DNA of 22,630 nucleotides from a virus. This document shows positions 14,048 through 22,012 of this stretch, piece after piece. How positions within the stretch are numbered: position 1 is the stretch's first letter; each line of letters starts with the position of its first letter. The position numbers and the translations under genes are program-made. The stretch is taken from positions 1 to 22,630 of IMG/VR virus record IMGVR_UViG_3300033153_004573, one strand, 5' to 3'. The notes below the pieces were generated by a model. That model did not search any database, had not been told where the DNA came from, and worked only from the letters and a program-made list of their open reading frames with translations.

Positions 14048-15112
14048 ATGAGTTATTCAAAAAAGATTTATAAACTGGATTCTAAAGAAAGAGTTCGTGT
14101 ATTACACGTATATACTAATGGAGCAGAACTTATACAAGAATCTGGTCTAGTAGAGGGACAATTAGTTAAGCATAAAAGCACATGTACAGCCAAGAATGTT
14201 GGTAGAGCTAATGAAACAACTGCTGAAGAGCAGGCTGAAGCTGAAGCTCAGAGTAAAATAGAGACCAAGATGAGTACAGGTTACTTTGAATCTATAGATG
14301 ATGCTGAGTCAAACAATGTTATATTACCAATGTTAGCAAAGAGCTATGACAAAGAAACTAACAAAGTAGAATGGCCATGCTATGCACAGCCTAAGTTGGA
14401 TGGCATGAGAGCATTGGGCTACACTGACAAATTTATATCCAGAAAAGGTAAGGAAATCCTAAACATGGACCATATACTTGAAGAACTAAATAAATTTGAA
14501 CTAAATGCACCATTGGATGGTGAATTATATGCTCATGGAAAGAGTTTTCAAGAAAACATGAGACTAATTAAGAAGTATAGACCTGGAGAAACAGAAGAGG
14601 TAAAGTATCATATATATGATTATGCTGATCCTGATATGTCTTTTACACAAAGGTTAGCAGTGTTAACTAATTTATCAAATATGTTTGGGCCTTTTAAATA
14701 CATTGAGTTAGTGCCAACTGTAGCTATTAGCAATGAAGGTGAACTGAAGAAATTGCATGGCAGAGCATTGGGACTAGGATATGAAGGAACAATTGTGAGA
14801 TGGGGAGATGCAGGCTATAAGTCTAAGAGCAGAAGTAGTAACTTACTTAAGTATAAAGACTTCCAGGACCTGGCATGTACTATTGTAGATGTTATACCAT
14901 CTACAAAAAGACCCAACCAAGGACAATTCATATGCAGACATGATGATAAGGAATTTGGTTGTGGTATGAAATTCTCTCATGAAGAAAGAGAAAATATATT
15001 AATTAATGCATCTGACTATGTAGGTCAGACTGCAGAAATTAGGTTCTTTGAATACAGTGACGACGGTATACCAAGGTTTCCTGTGTGTTTTGGAATAAGA
15101 ATGGATAAATAA
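14048..15112 (+). CDS. ATP-dependent DNA ligase
   Basis: The enzyme seals nicks using ATP. The nucleotidyltransferase core has the nucleophilic Lys116 in KLDGMR (motif I, 116-121), DGELY around 157-161 (motif III), YEGTIVR at 245-251 (motif IV) and LLKYKDF at 266-272 (motif V). An OB-fold-like C-terminal region follows to residue 354. The first 80 residues carry AKNVGRANETTAEEQA (48-63), an N-terminal domain found on many phage ligases. All core residues look intact. The gene begins a new stretch after the compound hairpin, has an A-rich leader, and would join Okazaki fragments made by the neighbouring replisome. Confidence 0.92.
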   Translation: MSYSKKIYKLDSKERVRVLHVYTNGAELIQESGLVEGQLVKHKSTCTAKNVGRANETTAEEQAEAEAQSKIETKMSTGYFESIDDAESNNVILPMLAKSYDKETNKVEWPCYAQPKLDGMRALGYTDKFISRKGKEILNMDHILEELNKFELNAPLDGELYAHGKSFQENMRLIKKYRPGETEEVKYHIYDYADPDMSFTQRLAVLTNLSNMFGPFKYIELVPTVAISNEGELKKLHGRALGLGYEGTIVRWGDAGYKSKSRSSNLLKYKDFQDLACTIVDVIPSTKRPNQGQFICRHDDKEFGCGMKFSHEERENILINASDYVGQTAEIRFFEYSDDGIPRFPVCFGIRMDK

Positions 15113-15113
15113 A

Positions 15114-15149
15114 AGTGTCAAAAATTGACACTAATATCAAAAATTGATA
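15114..15149 (+). repeat. Two tandem dyads with matching core (operator or double hairpin)
   Basis: The first dyad AGTGTCAA-AAA-TTGACACT (15114-15132) is a perfect 8-bp stem with a three-base loop. The second, TATCAA-AAA-TTGATA (15135-15149), is a perfect 6-bp stem. Both share the 11-base core TCAAAAATTGA at 15118-15128 and 15137-15147, a 19-base spacing. The flanks differ but keep pairing. The element fills the 47-base gap between the ligase stop and the next ATG, so it could be a two-site operator or a processing/attenuation element. Confidence 0.75.
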
Positions 15150-15159
15150 CAAAAGGATT

Positions 15160-15765
15160 ATGAGTAAAAAAGACAATAAATATTCAATGAAAAATAAAGA
15201 CTGGACAGAAGAAGAAGTCAAAGAGTACTTGACTCAGTTTCTACACGGTTTTAATATACAAGAGATTGCTGCTGGACCAGCTGTTAAGAATAAAAACATA
15301 AAGGATCCTAAAAAACATGAAAAATATTTAAGACAACAGCATAGTGTAGATGAAAAGCTTAAAGAGTATATGCGGGAAACATTAACTGGCAATTTAGTTA
15401 TGGATACTCATAAATGGGGAACATTGTTCTTTATATGTGGAATTAATACTATTTGTTCCATGGTTGCATTAATAGGTTTTCCTTCTCATGTTAAAATAGT
15501 TCAACAATCTATAAATGTTTTAGGTGCATTATTTAAAGAAAAAGCTTCTGAATGTATAATAGATTTAGTTAGTTCTCCAGATCAGGTAGTTAAAGATCCA
15601 GGGGATAATGTATATACAGGTGTTATTGATGAGATGTTAAAAGTATTAACTAATGAAGGTTTCATTGTAAATTGTTCAAAAAAAGGAGCAACAGATATAT
15701 TAGAGTTTGTTTATTCATATACATCTGAAGGAAAGACTAAACTTAAAATTGTAAAAGATGATTAA
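15160..15765 (+). CDS. Hypothetical protein, 201 aa
   Basis: The product has a charged N-terminal 80 residues (KDWTEEEVKEYLTQFLHG, then several Lys/Asp-rich stretches). A hydrophobic segment follows at about residues 86-107 (WGTLFFICGINTICSMVALIGF) that could be a membrane helix or a buried core helix. Residues 115-160 are helical, and the last 40 residues alternate strands. No domain was recognised. It follows the tandem dyad with an AGGA-like sequence close to the start and ends 12 bases before the next gene, so it probably shares its transcript. Confidence 0.75.
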   Translation: MSKKDNKYSMKNKDWTEEEVKEYLTQFLHGFNIQEIAAGPAVKNKNIKDPKKHEKYLRQQHSVDEKLKEYMRETLTGNLVMDTHKWGTLFFICGINTICSMVALIGFPSHVKIVQQSINVLGALFKEKASECIIDLVSSPDQVVKDPGDNVYTGVIDEMLKVLTNEGFIVNCSKKGATDILEFVYSYTSEGKTKLKIVKDD

Positions 15766-15777
15766 CAAACAATATGT

Positions 15778-16020
15778 ATGTCTTTAAATAAATATTATCT
15801 ATTCGGGTTATCTGCAATAAATTTATTGTTAGATATGGAGGAAAATTATAGTGAGAAACAAATTGCTGATAAAATGCTGAATGATGTAACACTGTGTTTT
15901 GAAGTACTTGAATTTGATATGGATGATCCTAATCCAGATTTATTACTATCAGCATATGATGGCTGGATGGCCTATCATACTATAACTGAAGAACTATTTA
16001 AATTATTAAAAAATGATTGA
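15778..16020 (+). CDS. Hypothetical protein, 80 aa, acidic
   Basis: This small, strongly acidic and helical protein contains NLLLDMEENYSEKQIADKML near the start and an Asp-rich middle (LEFDMDDPNPDLLL). There is no membrane segment or signal peptide. Its stop overlaps the nuclease ATG by eight bases (16013-16020), so translation is coupled and it may be a partner or inhibitor of the nuclease. That is inference from position only. Confidence 0.7.
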   Translation: MSLNKYYLFGLSAINLLLDMEENYSEKQIADKMLNDVTLCFEVLEFDMDDPNPDLLLSAYDGWMAYHTITEELFKLLKND

Positions 16021-16999
16021 CAAACAAAAAGAAGAGGAGTTTTACTCTAAACCATTTAATTTTAGCTATTCTTCATTGAACCGGTTATTATTTTCACCAT
16101 CCTTATTTTATAAGGACTATATACTTAAAGACAGGGAGATCAGAACAGATAAACATCTGATTGAGGGTAAGTTAGTGCACTGTTTAGTATTTCAACCAGA
16201 GAAGATTAATGATTTCTTCTCTATAGTGCCAGGTAAGGTCCCATCTGATAGTGTTAAAAAGGTTCTTAAAGATGTCACTTTACACACAGATACTCTAGTT
16301 CTTACTGACGTAGATGATTTTGTGATTCTTGATTCATTAAAGGAAGCAAACTTATATCAAAGTTTAAAAACTGATGAGCAAAGAATAGCAAAAGTCAAAA
16401 CTCAAGATCATGAGAACTATTATGAGTTCATTTGTACTACAGGAAAGGACGTTATAGATAATGACACTCTTATGAGATGCCAAGATCAAGCCAATATTAT
16501 AAAGCAGAGCCCAGAAGTAATGGAGTTATTTAGCCAAGGTGCAACTGATTTTGAATTAGATACCTTAGAAGTTTTTAAAGAAAAACCACTTGAGTGTAAA
16601 CTTCAAAATTATAAGTTTGGACTTAAGGGTATTTTGGATTATTATATCATGGATCATGATAAGAAGGTATTTCATATTGTAGATCTTAAAACAACTTCAA
16701 AAACTATATCTGATTTTACTGATTCAGTAGATTATTATAACTATTGGTTACAAGCAGCCATTTACACCACATTGGTTCTAAATAACCATCAGGCTGCTAA
16801 GGATGGAAATTATAAAATTTTATTTACCTTTGTTGTGATAGATAAGTATAACCAAGTATATCCCTTTTCCGTATCAGAAAAGACAATGAATGATTGGGCT
16901 ATGGGTTTGGATGGGGTATTAGCTGCCGGTGACTATCATTATACAAACAGAAATTATAGTCTTCCTTATGAATTTCTAACTGATAACGTAGTTCTTTAG
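16013..16999 (+). CDS. PD-(D/E)XK nuclease, RecB/Cas4-like exonuclease (DUF3799-type)
   Basis: The protein begins with SYSSLNRLLFSPSLFY (18-33), followed by GKLVHCLVF (52-60), as in phage exonucleases of the RecB-like DUF3799 group. The nuclease core has GLKGILDYY with Asp209, HIVDLKTTSK with Asp224 and Lys226, and the helix QAAIY with Gln247 and Tyr251, giving the order D...DxK...QxxxY expected for this fold. The 328-residue length is normal. It probably degrades one DNA strand to make single-stranded ends for the Sak4-like annealing protein, though that pairing is inferred. It starts inside the end of the acidic 80-aa gene. Confidence 0.85.
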   Translation: MIDKQKEEEFYSKPFNFSYSSLNRLLFSPSLFYKDYILKDREIRTDKHLIEGKLVHCLVFQPEKINDFFSIVPGKVPSDSVKKVLKDVTLHTDTLVLTDVDDFVILDSLKEANLYQSLKTDEQRIAKVKTQDHENYYEFICTTGKDVIDNDTLMRCQDQANIIKQSPEVMELFSQGATDFELDTLEVFKEKPLECKLQNYKFGLKGILDYYIMDHDKKVFHIVDLKTTSKTISDFTDSVDYYNYWLQAAIYTTLVLNNHQAAKDGNYKILFTFVVIDKYNQVYPFSVSEKTMNDWAMGLDGVLAAGDYHYTNRNYSLPYEFLTDNVVL

Positions 17000-17000
17000 T

Positions 17001-17588
17001 ATGAAACAGGTGTATGCAGAATATTTTCAAAAGAGTAAAGTATTTTTATATCCTTTATTAAAAATAAAAAAGGGAGTAAGATATGTACCTATTGAAACGT
17101 ATATATCCTGGGATGAGGTGTATGGTGATGATCAAAATAAATTTATTTGTATGTATTCCGCTAAGGATGATGAGAATTACAAAAGATTTGAAAAGGTTTA
17201 CCTTACATCTCACAAACTATTTGAAGAATACTATAAACCTGATGAAGATACACATCTCTATATCTATGATTATAGTGAGTTTAAACATGATCTTGATATG
17301 TTTAGAGAAGGTAAATATTCTAAGTTTGCCATAGAAACAAAACAAAGAATTTCAGATTTTTTTGGAGATGTAGGTACTATTGCTGATTATATTCAAAGTT
17401 ATATACATCCTGAGAGCTTTCATGAATTATATGCTGAGCATTTAGGAGTCCCATTGGAAACAATAGAACAAGTGTATGAACTGTGTAGTAAACCAGATCT
17501 AGATAAAGAAAATTTAAAAATAAATGTCACTGAGCTTGATTTATTTAAAAATAATTCTTTATCTTTGTCATCTGATAAATCAAAATAA
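17001..17588 (+). CDS. Hypothetical protein, 195 aa
   Basis: The product has an aromatic, beta-rich first half (YAEYFQKSKVFLYPLL, YVPIETYISWDEVYG, KFICMYSAKDDENYKRF) and a helical second half (GDVGTIADYIQSYIHPESFH, HLGVPLETIEQVYELC). The tail includes TELDLFKNN (residues 177-185), which loosely resembles a sliding-clamp motif, followed by a Ser-rich end. No domain was recognised. It starts one base after the nuclease stop (TAGTATG), so it is tightly linked to it. Confidence 0.75.
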   Translation: MKQVYAEYFQKSKVFLYPLLKIKKGVRYVPIETYISWDEVYGDDQNKFICMYSAKDDENYKRFEKVYLTSHKLFEEYYKPDEDTHLYIYDYSEFKHDLDMFREGKYSKFAIETKQRISDFFGDVGTIADYIQSYIHPESFHELYAEHLGVPLETIEQVYELCSKPDLDKENLKINVTELDLFKNNSLSLSSDKSK

Positions 17589-17593
17589 ATATT

Positions 17594-18019
17594 ATGCCAG
17601 AGACAAAACACGGTAATAACATGCTTCTCATTACAGGAAGTTTTAGAGGAGAAAAAACATTCAATCTGGTCCCAGTGACTACAGATTGTCCATATGTAGA
17701 GTGCTTATTTGACCCACAGTCAAAGATATTAGCAGTAATTACAAAAACAATGAAAGGCGCCTATCATATGGTTCCAAAAGTAGATGATAATGGTGATCCA
17801 CAACGTCTTAAAGTAGGAAAAAGAGAGGGTGGAAAGACTATTAAAGAGCAAAGAGTTATGGTTGATACCTTCTCAGAGTTCTACATCAGTGATGAAAAAG
17901 AGATAAAAAACTTTATGAAGACTTTTGCCACTAACTATAGTGACTTTAAGTTCACAGAGTATTTCAAGAAGAAAACAGAAGAGCCAAAAATAATAACACC
18001 GGGGTTAACCACGGTATAA
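17594..18019 (+). CDS. Hypothetical protein, 141 aa
   Basis: The beta-rich N-terminal two thirds read NMLLITGSFRGEKTFNLVPV, VECLFDPQSKILAVITKTM and GAYHMVPKVDDNGDPQ. They are followed by a basic loop (RLKVGKREGGKT) and a helical tail (ISDEKEIKNFMKTFATNY). A compact beta fold with a basic loop is compatible with nucleic acid binding, but no family is recognised. It starts five bases after the previous stop and is followed by a terminator before the polymerase gene, so it closes this part of the operon. The last codons include an imperfect DNA dyad at 17998-18015. Confidence 0.75.
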   Translation: MPETKHGNNMLLITGSFRGEKTFNLVPVTTDCPYVECLFDPQSKILAVITKTMKGAYHMVPKVDDNGDPQRLKVGKREGGKTIKEQRVMVDTFSEFYISDEKEIKNFMKTFATNYSDFKFTEYFKKKTEEPKIITPGLTTV

Positions 18020-18043
18020 ACCAACTATTTTTATTTATTAAAC

Positions 18044-18073
18044 AGAGGGATGCAGCAATGTATCCCTTTTTTT
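18044..18073 (+). terminator. Intrinsic terminator upstream of DNA polymerase
   Basis: AGAGGGAT (18044-18051) pairs with ATCCCTTT (18062-18069) with one G-U pair, a ten-base loop and seven T at 18067-18073. The stem is short but followed by a good T-run. The ATG at 18058 lies in the loop, which argues against it being the polymerase start. Confidence 0.7.
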
Positions 18074-18087
18074 ATCTAAACTATTTT

Positions 18088-20076
18088 ATGAATCATTACA
18101 TAATGGACTATGAAACACTTTCAAATTGTTTTGTAGCTGTATTTAATCACTATAAGACTTCTGATCAGAAGATCTTTGTGGTACATAAGCTACAGAATGA
18201 TTTTGAAGAGTTTATAGAATTTTTAAGGAAAAATCAAAGAGATAAAGAGTGGCACATATCGTATAATGGTTTAGCATTTGATGCTCAAGTCACTCACTAT
18301 ATATTAGAAAAGTATGAGACGCTAAAGCATCTTACAGCTGAAGATATAACAAAAGCCATATATACATATGCGCAGTACTGTATAAATAAAAGCAATAATA
18401 GAGAATGGCAGGATTATGCTCCATGGGATATGAAGATTGGACAAATTGATGTATTTAAATTAAATCATTGGGATAATCCAGCTAAAATGTCATCACTGAA
18501 GTGGATTCAGTATAGTATGGACTGGGATAACATCCTGGACATGCCAATAGAGCACACTGCTGAGATAAAAACAAAGAAAGAGATAAAAACCATAGTTAAG
18601 TATTGTATCAATGATGTTGAATCAACAAAAGAGATATATAATAGATCCAAGCCGGAGATTGCAATACGTAAAGAGCTTACTGATAGATACGGCATTAATT
18701 TGTATTCTGCTGCTGAGCCAACAATAAGTAAAGAGTTATTTTCATATTACTTAGCTAAAGATCTGGGGATTCCAAAGTATGAATTAAAAAAGTTACGTAC
18801 TTATAGAGATACCATTAAGGTTAATAATGTTATTTTACCAATTATTGATTTCAAAAGCCCAGAATTTAAGCTTCTTTTAAACAAATTTAAGTCTGCTGAG
18901 CTTGACCCAGAAAAATTAAAAGGAAGTTTTAAGCACACTGTTAAGTATAAAGGTGTTCAAACTTATTTTGGTGTAGGAGGAGTGCATGGGGCAACTATTC
19001 CTGGGGTATATGAAAGTGATGAAGATAATATAATAATGACATCAGATGTTGTTAGCTTTTATCCAAACTTGGCCATAAGAAACAAATGGTCCCCAGCTCA
19101 CTTAGATAAAAAACTATTTTCTGAGCTATATGAATGGTTCTTTAATGAAAGAAAGAAGATTCCTAAGAGTAATCCAATGAATTATGTATATAAAATTATA
19201 TTAAATTCAACTTTTGGTCTTAGTAATGAGAAGAATTCCTTTCTGTATGATCCTGAATTATTAATTCGTGTAACAGTTAATGGCCAGCTTACTCTAATGA
19301 TGCTTTATGAAATGATTATGGAAGCCATCCCGGGAGCTCAAGCTTTAATGCAGAACACAGATGGTATTGAGACAAGGATTCCTAGAGAATACAAGGATAA
19401 ATACATGGAAATCTGTGAAGAGTGGGAAAAACTCACTAATCTGCAGCTAGAACATGATATGTATCAAAAATTGATACTAGCTGATGTAAATTGCTACATA
19501 GCAGTTCATGACTATAAAGAAGTAGATATGGGTACCTGGAGAGAAATAAAGAAGAAGAATCCTCACTATCTATTCAGAGTCAAAGGAAATAAGTTTGAGT
19601 ATGCAAGTACTAAATGTAAGGGACGATTTGAATTCAACAATTTATTCTTACATAAAAATAAGTCAAAACTTATTGTTCCTAAAGGTATTTATGCTTACTT
19701 TGTAAAAGGAATGCTTCCATCTGACTATATACAATCTAATAAAAATATTCTTGATTTTTGTATAGGAGGAAAGTCTAAGGGAGACTGGAGACAGGTATCC
19801 CGTTATATTAAAGATGACCATCAGGCGGAAGATAAACTTCAGAAAATTAATAGATACTACATATCTAATAAAGGGTCAAAAATTATAAAAGTTAATCAGA
19901 AGGATGGCAGAGAGATTCAACTTGAAGCTGGCCCATGGTTACAAACAATCTATAATAAAATGAAACTTTATACAAGATGGAGTGCATATGATATTAACTA
20001 TTTATATTATATAAAGGCCATTGAAAAAGAGATTAGTAATATTATGGCTGAGACAAACCAATTAAAACTATTCTAA
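18088..20076 (+). CDS. Family B DNA polymerase with 3'-5' exonuclease
   Basis: I place the start at ATG 18088 (662 aa) because the upstream in-frame ATG 18058 lies in a terminator loop; ATG 18103 is also possible. Exonuclease motifs are DYETLSNCF (Asp7, Glu9), NGLAFD (60-65) and YCINDVEST (Asp176). Polymerase motif A is SDVVSFYPNLA (Asp320), motif B is KIILNSTFG (369-377) and motif C is QNTDGIE (422-428). Here the first Asp of the usual DTD is Asn, while the metal-binding Asp425 is kept. The protein ends QLKLF (20059-20073), a close match to the bacterial beta-clamp motif QLxLF. It is the main replicative polymerase of this phage and overlaps the next gene as TAATG. Confidence 0.93.
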   Translation: MNHYIMDYETLSNCFVAVFNHYKTSDQKIFVVHKLQNDFEEFIEFLRKNQRDKEWHISYNGLAFDAQVTHYILEKYETLKHLTAEDITKAIYTYAQYCINKSNNREWQDYAPWDMKIGQIDVFKLNHWDNPAKMSSLKWIQYSMDWDNILDMPIEHTAEIKTKKEIKTIVKYCINDVESTKEIYNRSKPEIAIRKELTDRYGINLYSAAEPTISKELFSYYLAKDLGIPKYELKKLRTYRDTIKVNNVILPIIDFKSPEFKLLLNKFKSAELDPEKLKGSFKHTVKYKGVQTYFGVGGVHGATIPGVYESDEDNIIMTSDVVSFYPNLAIRNKWSPAHLDKKLFSELYEWFFNERKKIPKSNPMNYVYKIILNSTFGLSNEKNSFLYDPELLIRVTVNGQLTLMMLYEMIMEAIPGAQALMQNTDGIETRIPREYKDKYMEICEEWEKLTNLQLEHDMYQKLILADVNCYIAVHDYKEVDMGTWREIKKKNPHYLFRVKGNKFEYASTKCKGRFEFNNLFLHKNKSKLIVPKGIYAYFVKGMLPSDYIQSNKNILDFCIGGKSKGDWRQVSRYIKDDHQAEDKLQKINRYYISNKGSKIIKVNQKDGREIQLEAGPWLQTIYNKMKLYTRWSAYDINYLYYIKAIEKEISNIMAETNQLKLF

Positions 20077-20273
20077 TGGATGAACCAAAAAAAGAAGTAG
20101 ATGATCTACATAATGGGAAAATGTTCTTCAGTAAAGAAGAAGCCATAGAATTCAGAGAAGCGTATGCAAAAGCAACAAATGCTGATGAAAGATCTTTCAG
20201 ATACAACGGGGAGACTTTTGATATTGTATACGCTAAGTATCTGATTAGTTATTTAAGAATGAGCGGATATTAA
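20076..20273 (+). CDS. Hypothetical protein, 65 aa
   Basis: This small acidic protein starts MDEPKKEVDDLHNGKMFF. It has a helix FSKEEAIEFREAYAKAT (residues 18-34), then a strand FRYNGETFDIVYAKY and a short helix. The compact alpha-beta pattern suggests a folded domain, but no family is recognised. The ATG overlaps the polymerase stop (TAATG), so it is translationally coupled to it and may be a polymerase-associated factor. That is inference only. Confidence 0.65.
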   Translation: MDEPKKEVDDLHNGKMFFSKEEAIEFREAYAKATNADERSFRYNGETFDIVYAKYLISYLRMSGY

Positions 20274-20290
20274 CAATTAAAACCAATAAA

Positions 20291-21436
20291 ATGGGATATA
20301 CAAGACCAACAGAAACAACTAAATACATTTTAGAAACAAGTCCTTTGCCGTCACATGGGGATACATACACTGTAATACCTCATAAAGACGTTATGAATCA
20401 CACAGAGCAACTTTTAGCTCAGAATGGATTCATGATAGAGAAAGTACTTTACAGAGCCAATATGAACGCCCAGGTGGCTCAGGGCATATATCATATAAAA
20501 GCAATACCACAGGTGTTTAGCTTATATTCTTCTGAAGTTCAAGAAGAAGAAGATTTAGGTATGATGTTTGCATGGACTAACTCTTATGACAAGAGCACAA
20601 GATTCCAATGTGCAATAGGAGCATATGTTATGTGCTGCAACAACGGAGTAGTATGTGGAGATATGGCAAACTTTGCCAGAAAACATACTGGTTCAGCAGA
20701 TACTGAGGTACATGCTCAAATTTCATCACAAATTAAGAGTGCACATAAGTTCTTTAAGACTATTGTGAATGATAAGAATAATCTTAGGACCATTACACTG
20801 TCCACTAAAGAACAAGCAGAATTGCTTGGAAGGTTATTTTTTGACAATAAACTTTTAGATGTAACACAGATGTCATGCATTAAATCAGAAATGAATGAAT
20901 CTAGTTATGATTATAAATCAGATGCTGATAGCGCCTGGACATTTTATAATAATGTTACACATGCTTTCAAAAAGACTCATCCTAGAAATTGGTTGAGTGA
21001 TCAGCAAAAGTTTCATGAGTTCATAGTAGCGGATGTTCTGGGGAAAATGGGTGTAAATCAAAAAGACACCATAGATCCCAATCAAGTAATGACTGAGTCA
21101 GAACTATCACAAAGTATAGATGGCCATGCTGCCGTGACAGAGACTTTAGATATAAATGAAACTGAGTCAGAACCTATACCCACTGATATTACGGTTGAAA
21201 ACCAACATGCACATAGAGTGCACACTGGAGTTGAAGTTATGCCGGGCAAGGTATCTGAAAGTATTTTTAAAGAAGAGCAGGATAAAGCAAATATGAGTGC
21301 AGATCTTGAAACTAGTGATCAGGGGAAGCCATTTTATACTGAGGAAGCTAATGATCAAAATGTATATGACAATTCAATAAAGGTCTCTGAAGAAAATGAA
21401 ATAGATTTTGAGGAAGACGGAAGCTTTGAAATTTAA
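20291..21436 (+). CDS. DUF932 family protein, 381 aa
   Basis: Residues about 30-250 follow the DUF932 pattern found in phages and plasmids: a beta-rich N-terminal part (VLYRANMNAQVAQGIYHIKA, FAWTNSYDKSTRFQCAIGAY), then VMCCNNGVVCGD and a helical half with HKFFKTI and WTFYNNVTHAFKKTHPRNWL. The last 120 residues are acidic, Ser/Thr/Glu-rich and probably disordered. The biochemical role of DUF932 is not established; plasmid and phage contexts suggest a link to DNA replication or conjugation. The gene has an A-rich leader and lies after the polymerase and a small gene. The long acidic tail is unusual and may be a lineage-specific extension. Confidence 0.75.
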   Translation: MGYTRPTETTKYILETSPLPSHGDTYTVIPHKDVMNHTEQLLAQNGFMIEKVLYRANMNAQVAQGIYHIKAIPQVFSLYSSEVQEEEDLGMMFAWTNSYDKSTRFQCAIGAYVMCCNNGVVCGDMANFARKHTGSADTEVHAQISSQIKSAHKFFKTIVNDKNNLRTITLSTKEQAELLGRLFFDNKLLDVTQMSCIKSEMNESSYDYKSDADSAWTFYNNVTHAFKKTHPRNWLSDQQKFHEFIVADVLGKMGVNQKDTIDPNQVMTESELSQSIDGHAAVTETLDINETESEPIPTDITVENQHAHRVHTGVEVMPGKVSESIFKEEQDKANMSADLETSDQGKPFYTEEANDQNVYDNSIKVSEENEIDFEEDGSFEI

Positions 21437-21447
21437 AATTAATAATA

Positions 21448-21708
21448 ATGGATAAAAAAAACTGGGCATTTACAAAAGCTGATGAATCTGCAGTACCTAA
21501 GAAAATAAAAAAGAGAAGTGGGAGTAAACTCACTTCTCTTAAAAACAGGTATCTAGGAAAATTTAAATGCAGAAAATGTAAAGAAAAAACTCAACATATT
21601 TTTCCAGTTGAAATAAACATGAATGCCGCAAACAATGCAGATATAAGAAAACTAAGAGTTTGTGCAGTATGTTATAATAACTCTAAATTAGAAAAACATG
21701 ATCTATAA
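21448..21708 (+). CDS. Zinc-ribbon protein, 86 aa
   Basis: The protein has a basic N-terminal region (KKIKKRSGSKLTSLKNRY) followed by a zinc ribbon with Cys41-x2-Cys44 and Cys72-x2-Cys75. The basic stretch and ribbon together suggest binding to nucleic acid or RNA polymerase. The ATG of the MazG-like gene lies in the last codons, so the two are coupled. A strong hairpin (21511-21540) lies inside the coding sequence, early in the gene. Confidence 0.75.
   Translation: MDKKNWAFTKADESAVPKKIKKRSGSKLTSLKNRYLGKFKCRKCKEKTQHIFPVEINMNAANNADIRKLRVCAVCYNNSKLEKHDL
21511..21540 (+). repeat. Perfect 10-bp inverted repeat inside the zinc-ribbon gene
   Basis: AAGAGAAGTG (21511-21520) and CACTTCTCTT (21531-21540) are perfectly complementary around a ten-base loop that can add a few inner pairs (GAGT/ACTC). 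It lies 64 bases into the gene and codes for the basic region. There is no strong T-run after it, so attenuation, mRNA protection or a DNA-level site are alternatives to termination. Confidence 0.7.
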
Positions 21709-22012
21709 AGACTATTTTGAATTAGAATGCTGTGTTGAAGAATGGGCAAAAGAAAAAGGAATATTTGAGAAGGGTACCCCAATGAGTCAAGCACTAAAAA
21801 CACAAGAAGAGTTAACAGAACTATTAATAGCTATTAATAATAATGATAGGAGTGAAATAGCAGATGCCATAGGAGATATTATGGTAACTTTAATCATCCA
21901 GGCTAAAATGCAGGGACTTACCATAGAAGAATGCCTCAATCTTGCTTATGATATTATCAGTAAGAGAAAAGGAAAGATGGTTGATGGTCAATTTGTTAAA
22001 GAAAATGAATAA
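21698..22012 (+). CDS. MazG-like nucleotide pyrophosphohydrolase
   Basis: MazG-type enzymes hydrolyse nucleoside triphosphates or related nucleotides to monophosphate and pyrophosphate. The 104-residue protein has the expected all-helical metal site: Glu37, Glu38 and Glu41 in QEELTEL, then Glu53, Asp56 and Asp60 in SEIADAIGD, matching the pattern EExxE...ExxDxxxD. The length is that of a single-domain MazG-like protein. In phages such enzymes may alter host (p)ppGpp or nucleotide pools; the substrate here cannot be read from sequence. The start overlaps the zinc-ribbon gene and the end overlaps the exported-protein gene by eight bases. Confidence 0.8.
   Translation: MIYKDYFELECCVEEWAKEKGIFEKGTPMSQALKTQEELTELLIAINNNDRSEIADAIGDIMVTLIIQAKMQGLTIEECLNLAYDIISKRKGKMVDGQFVKENE

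Noticed and set aside
15114-15149. Minimal CRISPR-like repeat array
   Set aside because: Only two copies of an 11-base core with an 8-base separation; this is a dyad pair, not an array, and there are no cas genes.
17083-17334. Second plus-strand frame inside the 195-aa gene
   Set aside because: It is fully contained in a better supported frame, with no start signal or recognisable product.
17998-18015. Imperfect dyad around GGTTAACC at the end of the 141-aa gene
   Set aside because: One mismatch, no loop for a hairpin, and it is inside coding sequence next to a better terminator; kept only as a note.
18058-18087. Upstream ATG extending the polymerase by 10 residues
   Set aside because: The ATG lies in the loop of a terminator hairpin and the added residues (MYPFFYLNYF) are not expected before the first exonuclease motif; 18088 fits better.
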